From Clostridiaceae bacterium (GTDB lineage Bacteria; Bacillota; Clostridia; Peptostreptococcales; Peptostreptococcaceae), in assembly GCA_902362365.1 (NCBI GenBank), contig CABIVQ010000015.1, forward strand, positions 1 through 57,848: DNA of 57,848 nt, in the 5' to 3' direction. How positions within the stretch are numbered: position 1 is the first letter of the stretch; each line of letters starts with the position of its first letter. The position numbers and the translations under genes are program-made. Below, piece by piece: positions 50,202 to 57,848 of the stretch. The notes under the pieces are model-generated. The model searched no databases. It was not told where the DNA came from and saw nothing but the letters and a program-made list of their open reading frames with translations.

Positions 50202-51302
50202 ATGGAAAGAAAAGATGCGTATTTGTGGCTAAAATCCATAAGTGGAATAAGTACTAAAACAATAGAAAAATTACAAAATGAAGTTGGAAATATAGAAGAT
50301 TTAATGGACCTTTCTGATAAAGAAATATATACTTTAAAAAATATAAATTTAAATATTAAAGAAAATATAGTAAAATATAAAAGCAATTCATATTTAGATG
50401 GATTAAGAGAAACATTACATAAAAATGATGTTAAATATTTTTGTATAGATGATGATGAATATCCTAATGATTTAAAAAATATATATAATGCGCCTATATT
50501 ATTATTTTATAGAGGTGATTTATCAATATTAAACAATACTTTAAATATAGCTATGGTTGGTTCTAGAAAGCCAACTAGATATGGAATAAGTTGTGCTAAA
50601 AGTATAAGTAAGCAGCTATCTAATTTAGGAATAAATATAATTAGTGGCTTAGCTATAGGAATAGACTCATTTTCTCATATAGGTTGCATGGAGGGCGAAG
50701 GAAAAACTGTAGCTGTATTAGGATCGTCGGTTAATAATCCTCTTCCAAAGCAAAATATACCTTTAGCTAATAAAATACTTGATAATGGCGGTCTTATCTT
50801 ATCAGAGTATAATGTTAATTCAGCTGTAATACCATCTAATTTTGTAAACAGAAATAGAATTATAAGTGGTTTAAGTCAAGGTGTTATAGTGGCGGAGGCT
50901 GCTAGAAAAAGTGGTGCATTAATAACCGTAGAGTTTGCACTAGATCAAGGAAGGAATGTGTTTGCGATTCCTGGAAATATAAATTCAGAAATGAGTAAAG
51001 GATGTAATAAGATTATTAAAGAGGGTGCAAAATTAATAGAAGATTTAGATGATATAATTAATGAATATAATATAAGTTGCATTAATAAAGTAGAATTTGG
51101 TGGAAATTATGATAATATAAGCTTAAACAAGGAAAGTATTACTATAATTAATGCGATAAAAAATAAAGGTGCCTTGCAAATTGATGATATTTGTGATTAT
51201 ACTGGTATGGAAATAAAATCAGTAAATACATTATTAAATGAGTTATCATTAAAGGATATCGTAATAGAAGGCAATAATAATACATACAGTTTAAATGTAT
51301 AA
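50202..51302 (+). CDS. dprA: DNA-processing protein DprA
   Basis: DprA loads RecA on incoming single-stranded DNA in transformation. The 366-residue protein has an N-terminal SAM/HhH-like region. The Rossmann-like DprA domain shows VGSRKPTRYG, ISGLAIGIDSFSH, VLGSSVN, SEY, FVNRNRIISGLS, EAARKSGALITVEFALDQGRNVFAIPG and SKGCNKIIKEGA. A C-terminal winged-helix domain (about 300-366) is present. It lies nine bases after comM and before topA. Confidence 0.95.
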   Translation: MERKDAYLWLKSISGISTKTIEKLQNEVGNIEDLMDLSDKEIYTLKNINLNIKENIVKYKSNSYLDGLRETLHKNDVKYFCIDDDEYPNDLKNIYNAPILLFYRGDLSILNNTLNIAMVGSRKPTRYGISCAKSISKQLSNLGINIISGLAIGIDSFSHIGCMEGEGKTVAVLGSSVNNPLPKQNIPLANKILDNGGLILSEYNVNSAVIPSNFVNRNRIISGLSQGVIVAEAARKSGALITVEFALDQGRNVFAIPGNINSEMSKGCNKIIKEGAKLIEDLDDIINEYNISCINKVEFGGNYDNISLNKESITIINAIKNKGALQIDDICDYTGMEIKSVNTLLNELSLKDIVIEGNNNTYSLNV

Positions 51303-51334
51303 ATAAGATAGATAGTGGGGGTGTGTGCTTTAAA

Positions 51335-53395
51335 ATGGCAAAAACATTAGTCATCGTGGAATCGCCAGCAAAAGCTAAAACAATAGAGAAATTTTTAGGG
51401 AAAAGTCATTATACTGTAAAGGCATCTGTAGGCCATGTAAGAGATTTACCTAAAAGTAAGTTAGGTGTAGATATAGAAAATAATTTTGAACCTCAATATA
51501 TCAATATTAGAGGTAAGGGCGATGTTATAAAAGAATTGAAAAAAGAAGCTAAAAAATCAAAACAAGTATATTTAGCTACTGACCCTGATAGAGAAGGAGA
51601 AGCTATTTCGTGGCACTTGGCTCATATATTAGATATAGATGAGGATAAAAATTGTAGAATCGAGTTTAATGAAATAACTAAAGAAGCTATTAAAAAAGCT
51701 ATAAAAAATCCTAGAAATATAAACATAAATATTGTGGATGCTCAGCAGGCAAGAAGAGTACTTGATAGGTTACTAGGTTATCAAATAAGTCCAATACTTT
51801 GGCAAAAAGTAAGAAAAGGACTTAGTGCAGGTAGAGTGCAATCAGTAACAACGAAGTTAATTTGTGATAGAGAAAAAGATATAAATGCTTTTATACCAAA
51901 AGAATACTGGACAATAGAGATTAATGCAAAAACAGAAGATAATAAAGACATTGTATTTAAGTTTTATGGTAAAGCAAACGAAAAACTTGAATTAGAAAAT
52001 GAAGAAATAGTTAATGATATTTTAAAACAAATAGAAAATAAAGAACTAATTGTAGAGAAAATAGAATCTAAATCAAGAAAAAAGGCAGCTCCAAAACCTT
52101 TTACAACTAGTGTGCTTCAACAAGAGGCTGCGAATAAGTTATCTTTCACTACTAAGAAGACGATGATGATAGCTCAAGAATTATATGAAGGTATAGATAT
52201 AGAAGGAGAAGGTACAGTCGGTCTTATATCTTATATAAGAACAGATTCAAAAAGAATTTCTGAAGAAGCAAAAGAAAAATCTAAGGAGTATATATTAGAT
52301 GAACTTGGAAATCAATATTATAAAAATGCTTCAGAAGATAAGAAAAAGGGAAAAGATGGTAAAAAAGTACAAGATGCTCATGAGGCTATAAGACCTACAT
52401 CTGTTTATAGAACTCCTGATAGCATAAAATCTTCTTTAAGCAAAGATCAATTTAAATTATATAACTTAATATGGAGAAGATTTGTAGCCAGTCAAATGGA
52501 AGATTCAGTATTTGATGTTTTAAATGTTGAGTGTAAGGTAGGAGATTTTATATTTAAAGCTACTGGTTCTAAAATGAAGTTTGATGGATATACAAAAATT
52601 TATAACTTTACTGAAAGGGAAGATAAAATATTACCTCCGATAGAAGAAGGTGATTCATTAAATATAGAAGAGTTTCTTCCTAATCAACACTTTACTCAGC
52701 CTCCTGCTAGATATACAGAAGCTAGCTTAGTAAAAACTTTAGAAGAGTTGGGAATTGGTAGACCAAGTACTTATGCTCCTACAATTGCAACTATACTAAA
52801 TAGAGGTTATGTAGAAAAGCAAGGGACAAGTTTATATCCAACTGAATTGGGAATAATAGTTACAAATATTCTAGAAGATAATTTCCAAAAGTTTATAGAT
52901 GTAGATTTTACAGCTCAAATGGAAAATGAATTAGATAATATAGAAGAAGGAAATACAGATTGGAAATATGTAGTATCTCAAGTATACGCTCCACTAAAAG
53001 AAGCTATAGAAACGGCTATTGCAAATGTAGAAAAAGTCAATATGGATGAAGAAACAGATGAGATATGTGAACTTTGTGGTTCTAATATGGTTATAAAGTA
53101 TGGACGATTTGGAAAGTTTATGGCTTGTAAAAATTATCCAGAATGTAAAAATACAAAACCTCTTGTTAATAAAATTGGTGTGAAATGTCCTAAGTGTAAG
53201 GATGGGGATATAATTCTTAGAAAGTCTAAAAAAGGTAAGGCATTTTATGGATGTTCTAACTATCCTAATTGTGATTTTGTGTCTTGGAGTAAGCCTACAG
53301 GTGAAATTTGTGAGAATTGCGGTTCATATATGGTAGAAAAAGTTACGAAAACTGAAACAAAAAATGTATGTTCAAATAAAGAGTGTAAAAAATAG
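51335..53395 (+). CDS. topA: DNA topoisomerase I
   Basis: This relaxes negative supercoils. The 686-residue protein has a TOPRIM domain (VIVESPAKAKTI, DPDREGEA), QQARRVLDRLLGYQISP, the active-site Tyr in SYIRTDS, and AHEAIRPT. Three C4 zinc fingers follow near the C-terminus (CELCGSN, CPKCKDG and CENCGSY blocks). I prefer the ATG at 51335; GTG 51323 would overlap the GGGGGTG ribosome-binding site. Order dprA-topA-codY is common in Firmicutes. Confidence 0.97.
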   Translation: MAKTLVIVESPAKAKTIEKFLGKSHYTVKASVGHVRDLPKSKLGVDIENNFEPQYINIRGKGDVIKELKKEAKKSKQVYLATDPDREGEAISWHLAHILDIDEDKNCRIEFNEITKEAIKKAIKNPRNININIVDAQQARRVLDRLLGYQISPILWQKVRKGLSAGRVQSVTTKLICDREKDINAFIPKEYWTIEINAKTEDNKDIVFKFYGKANEKLELENEEIVNDILKQIENKELIVEKIESKSRKKAAPKPFTTSVLQQEAANKLSFTTKKTMMIAQELYEGIDIEGEGTVGLISYIRTDSKRISEEAKEKSKEYILDELGNQYYKNASEDKKKGKDGKKVQDAHEAIRPTSVYRTPDSIKSSLSKDQFKLYNLIWRRFVASQMEDSVFDVLNVECKVGDFIFKATGSKMKFDGYTKIYNFTEREDKILPPIEEGDSLNIEEFLPNQHFTQPPARYTEASLVKTLEELGIGRPSTYAPTIATILNRGYVEKQGTSLYPTELGIIVTNILEDNFQKFIDVDFTAQMENELDNIEEGNTDWKYVVSQVYAPLKEAIETAIANVEKVNMDEETDEICELCGSNMVIKYGRFGKFMACKNYPECKNTKPLVNKIGVKCPKCKDGDIILRKSKKGKAFYGCSNYPNCDFVSWSKPTGEICENCGSYMVEKVTKTETKNVCSNKECKK

Positions 53396-53451
53396 AAAGT
53401 ATATAATACAAATTTGTGGAAGTTGAATGAAAAGTCTAATTATATTTTATA

Positions 53452-53480
53452 TTGAAAAACCTTTCATTTTATGATAAGAT
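53452..53480 (+). promoter_or_regulatory. promoter candidate of codY
   Basis: TTGAAA (53452-53457), 17 bases, TAAGAT (53475-53480), giving an untranslated leader of about 105 bases. Confidence 0.55.
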
Positions 53481-53591
53481 TTTCATTGCACAAATTATGA
53501 ATATAAGTTTTTGTTTAGACATAAAGGAATTTGAAGAAAGATATAAATAAAGGTTAATTAAGGCCGATATTTCATGAGGAGATGATTATAA

Positions 53592-54377
53592 ATGGCGAGC
53601 GAAGTATTACAAAAAACGAGAAGGATTAATAGGACATTACAAACAAGTGGTGGAAGTAGTGTTTCTTTCGAATTATTAGCAGGAGCTTTAGGAGAAGTTC
53701 TTAGCTCAAATGTATATGTATTAAGTTCAAAAGGAAAAATATTAGGCCTTTATCTTAATGATGAAGAAGATAGCTCAGTAATTGAAGAAGAAGGAACTAA
53801 CCAAAGAATGTTCCCAAAGGAATATAATAAAAGTTTATTAAGAATAACAGAAACTCTGGATAATTTAACTGGAGAAGAAGTTTTAAATTTATTCCCAGAT
53901 GAGCACGAAAGACTTGAAAAATATACTACAATAGTTCCAATATTAGGTAGCGGGCAAAGATTAGGAACTTTAGTATTATCAAGATATAATAATAACTTTA
54001 CAGATGATGATTTAGTTATATCAGAGTATAGTGCTACAGTTATAGGTCTTGAAGTATTAAGAGCTTTAAGTGAAGAACTAGAAGTTGAAATGAGAAAAAA
54101 GGCTGTAGTTCAAATGGCTATAGGAACATTATCTTACTCAGAATTAGAAGCTGTGGAGCATATATTTGATGAATTAAATGGAAAAGAAGGTTTACTTGTA
54201 GCAAGTAAAATAGCAGATAGAGTTGGAATAACTAGATCTGTTATAGTAAATGCTTTAAGAAAATTTGAAAGTGCAGGAGTTATAGAGTCTAGATCATTAG
54301 GTATGAAAGGAACTCATATAAAAATACTTAATGATAAACTTATACCTGAATTAAAAAAAGTTAAGAATTCTAACTAA
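53592..54377 (+). CDS. codY: global transcriptional regulator CodY
   Basis: CodY represses starvation, transport and sporulation genes when GTP and branched-chain amino acids are plentiful. The 261-residue protein has the N-terminal GAF domain (about 1-155, ligand-binding region RMFPKEYN) and the C-terminal winged helix. The latter has the conserved [20 protein letters not shown] and [20 protein letters not shown]. Length and sequence are standard. It follows topA with its own promoter. Confidence 0.98.
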   Translation: MASEVLQKTRRINRTLQTSGGSSVSFELLAGALGEVLSSNVYVLSSKGKILGLYLNDEEDSSVIEEEGTNQRMFPKEYNKSLLRITETLDNLTGEEVLNLFPDEHERLEKYTTIVPILGSGQRLGTLVLSRYNNNFTDDDLVISEYSATVIGLEVLRALSEELEVEMRKKAVVQMAIGTLSYSELEAVEHIFDELNGKEGLLVASKIADRVGITRSVIVNALRKFESAGVIESRSLGMKGTHIKILNDKLIPELKKVKNSN

Positions 54378-54393
54378 TAAGATGTTATAAGTG

Positions 54394-54424
54394 GAAGGTA
54401 TCTAGGACTAGATACCTTCTTTTT
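54394..54424 (+). terminator. terminator after codY
   Basis: A 12-bp perfect stem (54394-54405 with 54408-54419) is followed by a run of T. Confidence 0.93.
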
Positions 54425-54500
54425 AATTTAATATCCGATGAACTTGAAGCGTTTTGACGATACGTAGATTAAGTGAACTTTTTTATATAAGGAGGATAGA

Positions 54501-55775
54501 ATGCAACCATTAGCAGATAGATTAAGACCAGAAAAAATAGAAGATATGATAGGGCAGTCACATATAATAGGAGAAGGAAAAGTCCTTAATAAAATAATAA
54601 AAAATCAATCTATCCCGAATATGATTTTATATGGCCCCCCAGGTACAGGTAAGACAACATTAGCGAATATAATAGCAAATACGACGGGAAAAAAATATGT
54701 AAAATTAAATGCTGTAAACTGTGGTGTAAAAGAAATAAAAGACGTTATTGACGCTACAAAGCAAGATTTATTTTCTTATAATGGTATAATTTTAATGCTT
54801 GATGAAATCCAAGCTATGAATAGAAAACAACAACAGGCTTTACTTGAGGTTATAGAAGACGGATCAGTGACCTTAATAGCAAGTACTGCTGATAATCCTT
54901 ATTTTGTTATATACAAAGCTATCTTAAGTCGAAGTTCTATATTTGAATTCAAAGCTATAGATAAGAACGATATATTAAAAGGATTAAAAAGAGCTGTAGA
55001 TAAAATAGAAGGGCTATACTCATATGAAAGTATAAAAATAGATAATGAAGCCTTAGATTGTATAGCAGAGACTTGTAATGGTGATATGAGAAGTGCTTTA
55101 AATAAATTAGAATTAGCTTTTAATTTAGGAATAGACATATCATCTAACTCTGTAAATGTATCTTTAGATACTGTAATACAATCATCAAGTGCCAAAAGAT
55201 TGAGTTATGATAGAGGTGGAGATGATGGGTATTCAATTTTATCAGCTTTTCATAAATCGTTAAGAGGTTCCGACGCAGATGCATCAATACACTACCTAGC
55301 TAGGCTTATTAAGGCTGGAGATATGCAGGGTATTACTAGAAGGTTATTATGTGTTGCAAGTGAGGATGTTGGGTTGGCTGTTCCTCAAGCTATAACGATA
55401 ACAGAAGCATGTGTTTCATCAGCATTACAATTAGGTTTTCCAGAAGCTAGGATACCTCTTGCACAAGCTACTATATACCTAGCTCAATGTCCAAAATCAG
55501 ACTCAGTTATCAAAGCAATTGACTCTGCTTTATATGATTTAGACAATATAGAAACAGGAGATATACCATTACATCTTAAAGATGCACATTACTCGGGTGC
55601 TAAAAACTTAGGTAGGGGTGTAAGTTATAAATATCCACATAATTATTCGAACCATTATGTGAAGCAACAGTACTTGCCAGACTCTATAAGTGATAAAGTT
55701 TATTATAATCATGGAAACAATAAAAATGAATTAGCTTTTAAACATTATTGGGATAATTTAAAAAATAGTTTATAA
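54501..55775 (+). CDS. rarA: replication-associated recombination protein RarA (MgsA)
   Basis: An AAA+ ATPase acting at stalled replication forks. The 424-residue protein has PLADRLRPEKIEDMIGQSHI, Walker A GPPGTGKTTLAN and Walker B LMLDEIQAMNRKQQQALL. Sensor 1 lies in IASTADNPYF, and SRSSIFEFK carries the arginine finger. The C-terminal tetramerisation domain has SEDVGLAVPQA, FPEARIPLAQATIYLA and the final HLKDAHY. Walker B has Met-Leu where Phe-Ile is usual, a mild change. RBS AAGGAGG. Confidence 0.94.
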   Translation: MQPLADRLRPEKIEDMIGQSHIIGEGKVLNKIIKNQSIPNMILYGPPGTGKTTLANIIANTTGKKYVKLNAVNCGVKEIKDVIDATKQDLFSYNGIILMLDEIQAMNRKQQQALLEVIEDGSVTLIASTADNPYFVIYKAILSRSSIFEFKAIDKNDILKGLKRAVDKIEGLYSYESIKIDNEALDCIAETCNGDMRSALNKLELAFNLGIDISSNSVNVSLDTVIQSSSAKRLSYDRGGDDGYSILSAFHKSLRGSDADASIHYLARLIKAGDMQGITRRLLCVASEDVGLAVPQAITITEACVSSALQLGFPEARIPLAQATIYLAQCPKSDSVIKAIDSALYDLDNIETGDIPLHLKDAHYSGAKNLGRGVSYKYPHNYSNHYVKQQYLPDSISDKVYYNHGNNKNELAFKHYWDNLKNSL

Positions 55776-55850
55776 TTAATGTTAGATTAATAAACTAATA
55801 ATATACAATGAAATATTTTGTTATTTAAGTTTGTATCAGGGGGAAATATT

Positions 55851-56624
55851 ATGATTATAAAGCTTGATTCTTCTTATCATAATAAAGTTATAAAGTATCT
55901 AGAAAAAGAGCCAGAGTTTAACCTATTAACAATAGGTGACATAGAGAAGTATGGGTATGATAACTATTTTTTAAATATATGGGCAGGAATAAATAGAAGA
56001 GGGGAAATAGAAGGTATACTTATAAAATGTTTTGAATTTATTATTTTTTATGCTTATGACAAGTTTGATATAAATGAATTTGCCAACTTAATAAATAATA
56101 TGGATTATTTAGAAATAAGCGGAAAGTCTGATGCTGTAGATAAGTTAGCTAATAAGTTAAGGCTATATAAGAGTAGAAAAGTTAAGTTTTGTAAGTTAGA
56201 AAGTAAACAATATTTAAAAGATAATGGTGTAGATGTAAAAGTTAAAAAAATGAGGTTTAGGCATTTAAATAAAGTAACAAAGTTATATGAGGTTATTGAT
56301 GAATTTGAAAATACAACAGTAGAAAATCTTAGAAGTGGACTTAAAACAGGCAGAGGATATTATATAGACATTGATAGACAAATAGTGGCTATGGCTAAGA
56401 GTACGGCAGAAAATAGACGATATGCTATGATAGTTGGTGTTGGAACCCATCCTAATTATAGAAATATGGGGCTGGCTACTAAATGTATTGTAAAGATATG
56501 TTCTGAACTTTTAGATGAAAATAAAATACCTTGCTTATTTTACGACAATGAAGAAGCTGGAAAGATATACAGAAAACTAGGTTTTGAGAAGATTGGAAAT
56601 TGGAGCATTTATTATAAAATTTAG
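55851..56624 (+). CDS. GNAT-family N-acetyltransferase
   Basis: A 257-residue protein with a divergent N-terminal half (about 1-130) and a GNAT fold at the C-terminus. The C-terminal part has acetyl-CoA-binding motif A (VGVGTHPNYRNMGLATKCI) and the final KIYRKLGFEKIGNWSIYYKI. ATG 55851 follows AGGGGGAAA; the upstream TTG at 55818 has no such site. Substrate unknown. The N-terminal half may be a second, decayed GNAT domain. Confidence 0.85.
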   Translation: MIIKLDSSYHNKVIKYLEKEPEFNLLTIGDIEKYGYDNYFLNIWAGINRRGEIEGILIKCFEFIIFYAYDKFDINEFANLINNMDYLEISGKSDAVDKLANKLRLYKSRKVKFCKLESKQYLKDNGVDVKVKKMRFRHLNKVTKLYEVIDEFENTTVENLRSGLKTGRGYYIDIDRQIVAMAKSTAENRRYAMIVGVGTHPNYRNMGLATKCIVKICSELLDENKIPCLFYDNEEAGKIYRKLGFEKIGNWSIYYKI

Positions 56625-56745
56625 TAGATATATATTTTAATTATTATTTGATGTAATTAAAAATTATAATTGAAGTTGAAATATAAGATTGTATATAATA
56701 TTTATATAATTAAAAAATTAACGAGAAATAGCAGGGGGAATCAGA

Positions 56746-57678
56746 ATGTACAATATAGGAATTGATGTAGGTGGAACTAGTATAAAAGCTGGTTTAGTTG
56801 AAGATGGAAATATAACAGTAAAATCAAGTAGAGATGTAAGAAAAGCCTGTGGATTTAAAGATGTTCTAGAAGATATTGAATATGTAATAAATGAAATTTT
56901 AAAAGAGAAAAAAATAAAAATAGAAGATATAGGAACTATTGGTATTGGAATACCAGGAGTTGTAGATAAAACAGGATGTGTAAGTTGCGTTAACCTAGGA
57001 TTAAAAGTTGATCCTTTAGAGTTAAAACTAAAAGAGAAATACCCTAATATAAATATAGTGGTTGAAAATGATGCTAATGTAGCAGCTGTTGCTGAGTATG
57101 AGTATGGAAGTATGAAAGGGTATGACATAGGGGTTATGTTAACTTTAGGAACTGGAGTTGGAGGAGGTATAATTATAAATGGAAAACCTTTCTCAGGGGC
57201 TCATGGAATAGGTTCTGAAATAGGTCATATTATACTTGATTCTAATTTCTATACTTGCAACTGTGGAAATAATGGATGCTTTGAAACTTTTTGTTCAGCA
57301 ACTGCTATAATAAAATATGCGCAAAAGATAATTAAAGAAGGAAGAGAAACTTTAGTATTAAATATGGCTGAAAATGATATCGAAAAAATAACTGCCAAAA
57401 TGGTATTTGATGCATATAAACAGAATGACGAAGTTGCAGTAGAGGTAGTTAAGAGATTTAAAGAATATCTAATAAAAGGTATTATAAGTATTATACATTT
57501 TATAGATCCAGAAATTATATCTATAGGTGGTGGAGTATCGAACGCTAGTGATATAATATTAGAAGGATTAGAAGAAGAGATAAATAAAAGAGCTATATAT
57601 AATGGAAATGGATTAGCTAAAGTAGTAATTGCTGAATTTAAAAATGATGCAGGTATATTAGGGGCTTCGGCTCTATAA
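56746..57678 (+). CDS. glcK: ROK-family glucokinase
   Basis: This phosphorylates glucose with ATP. The 310-residue protein has the N-terminal phosphate-binding GIDVGGTSIKAGLV, GIGIPGVVD and the catalytic Asp in ENDANVAAVAEY. The ROK sequence GTGVGGGIIINGKPFSG is followed by the zinc site His in SEIGHIIL with cysteines CNCGNNGCFE. The layout matches GlcK-type kinases, though other ROK sugar kinases cannot be excluded. A strong GGGGGAA precedes the ATG. Confidence 0.9.
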   Translation: MYNIGIDVGGTSIKAGLVEDGNITVKSSRDVRKACGFKDVLEDIEYVINEILKEKKIKIEDIGTIGIGIPGVVDKTGCVSCVNLGLKVDPLELKLKEKYPNINIVVENDANVAAVAEYEYGSMKGYDIGVMLTLGTGVGGGIIINGKPFSGAHGIGSEIGHIILDSNFYTCNCGNNGCFETFCSATAIIKYAQKIIKEGRETLVLNMAENDIEKITAKMVFDAYKQNDEVAVEVVKRFKEYLIKGIISIIHFIDPEIISIGGGVSNASDIILEGLEEEINKRAIYNGNGLAKVVIAEFKNDAGILGASAL

Positions 57679-57769
57679 ATATTATGATATATGAAGTTAG
57701 TAAGTAATCTAAAAGGGGTTATTTACTTCTAGTGTTGCATTAATGTAAAATTTAATACTTTACAAAATG

Positions 57770-57823
57770 ACCCTCATGATTTTAGAGCTAACGCTCAATT
57801 ATTATGAGGGTTGAAATTTTTTC
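57770..57823 (+). terminator. hairpin near the right window edge, possible terminator
   Basis: ACCCTCAT (57770-57777) pairs with ATGAGGGT (57804-57811). An inner GAGC-TAAC-GCTC hairpin lies between. A T-run begins five bases later, which is late for an intrinsic terminator. It lies about 90 bases after glcK. The rest of the 170-base end region shows no gene I can support. Confidence 0.5.
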
Positions 57824-57848
57824 CATTTTATTTTTAGACGCACTTACC

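Noticed and set aside
131..57740. 14-base inverted match near both ends of the window (131-144 and 57727-57740)
   Set aside because: In a 58-kb AT-rich sequence several 14-base matches are expected by chance, and nothing around the copies suggests an element boundary.
57790..57848. Possible end of a minus-strand gene at the right edge
   Set aside because: Only a few codons before a stop are available in any frame, and no motif supports a gene.

Overview
The window is AT-rich, almost entirely plus-strand DNA from an endospore-forming low-GC Gram-positive. It carries spoIVB, spo0A, spoIIM and an uninterrupted sigK whose product lacks a pro-sequence. Together with the gene order (spoIVB-spo0A-cca-steA/B ... 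xerD-deoB-punA-pdp-mltG ... sigK ... aroK-aroQ-efp-CD1247-like-rnc-smc-ftsY-ylxM-ffh), this points to the Peptostreptococcaceae, i.e. a relative of Clostridioides difficile. The genus cannot be resolved from sequence alone. No tRNA, rRNA, CRISPR array, insertion sequence or prophage was seen.

Layout. 1-2285: the start of a minus-strand gene, then spoIVB and spo0A; spo0A has a sigma-H-type promoter overlapping a 0A box. 2382-9647: cca, then a cell-envelope run (steA, steB, a GT2 glycosyltransferase, a MraY/WecA-like membrane protein, a DUF3866 protein, an ADP-ribose pyrophosphatase, spoIIM). 9659-13972: a XerD-family protein followed by the nucleoside-salvage genes deoB, punA and pdp. 14229-19469: mltG, a TrmR-like tRNA methyltransferase, a U32 protein, udk and a class B penicillin-binding protein. 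19536-25329: sigK and two tandem membrane PAS histidine kinases. 25391-29298: aroE, four type IV pilin-like genes, aroK and aroQ. 29511-41904: efp, a CD1247-like zinc-ribbon protein, rnc, a radical SAM protein, smc, ftsY, ylxM, ffh, rpsP, khpA, rimM, trmD and rplS, i.e. translation, protein targeting and chromosome condensation. 42154-46787: rbgA, brnQ, rnhB and an FMN alpha-hydroxy-acid dehydrogenase. 46895-48154: a CapA-type lipoprotein, the only complete minus-strand gene. 48299-57678: yraN, comM, dprA, topA, codY, rarA, a GNAT protein and a ROK glucokinase.

The most striking observation is the tandem kinase pair at 20422-25329. The first protein keeps a complete ATP-binding domain but has Thr-Asn where the phosphoacceptor His-Glu should be. 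The second keeps a textbook SHELKTP phosphoacceptor motif but has lost the Asn and Asp that bind Mg-ATP. Neither should autophosphorylate alone, while together they hold one complete active set. This suggests an obligate two-gene kinase in which one subunit phosphorylates the other. The C-terminal nonapeptide of the first also nearly copies a beta-strand of the second.

Other notable points: a XerD-family protein lacking three catalytic residues; frame defects at the very start of two of the four pilin-like genes; strong hairpins that bury the ribosome-binding sites of spoIIM, the penicillin-binding protein and the window-edge gene; an Arg replacing the conserved Met of the Spo0A receiver motif; a U32 protein that has lost most of its family cysteines; and a 16-residue triple repeat in FtsY.
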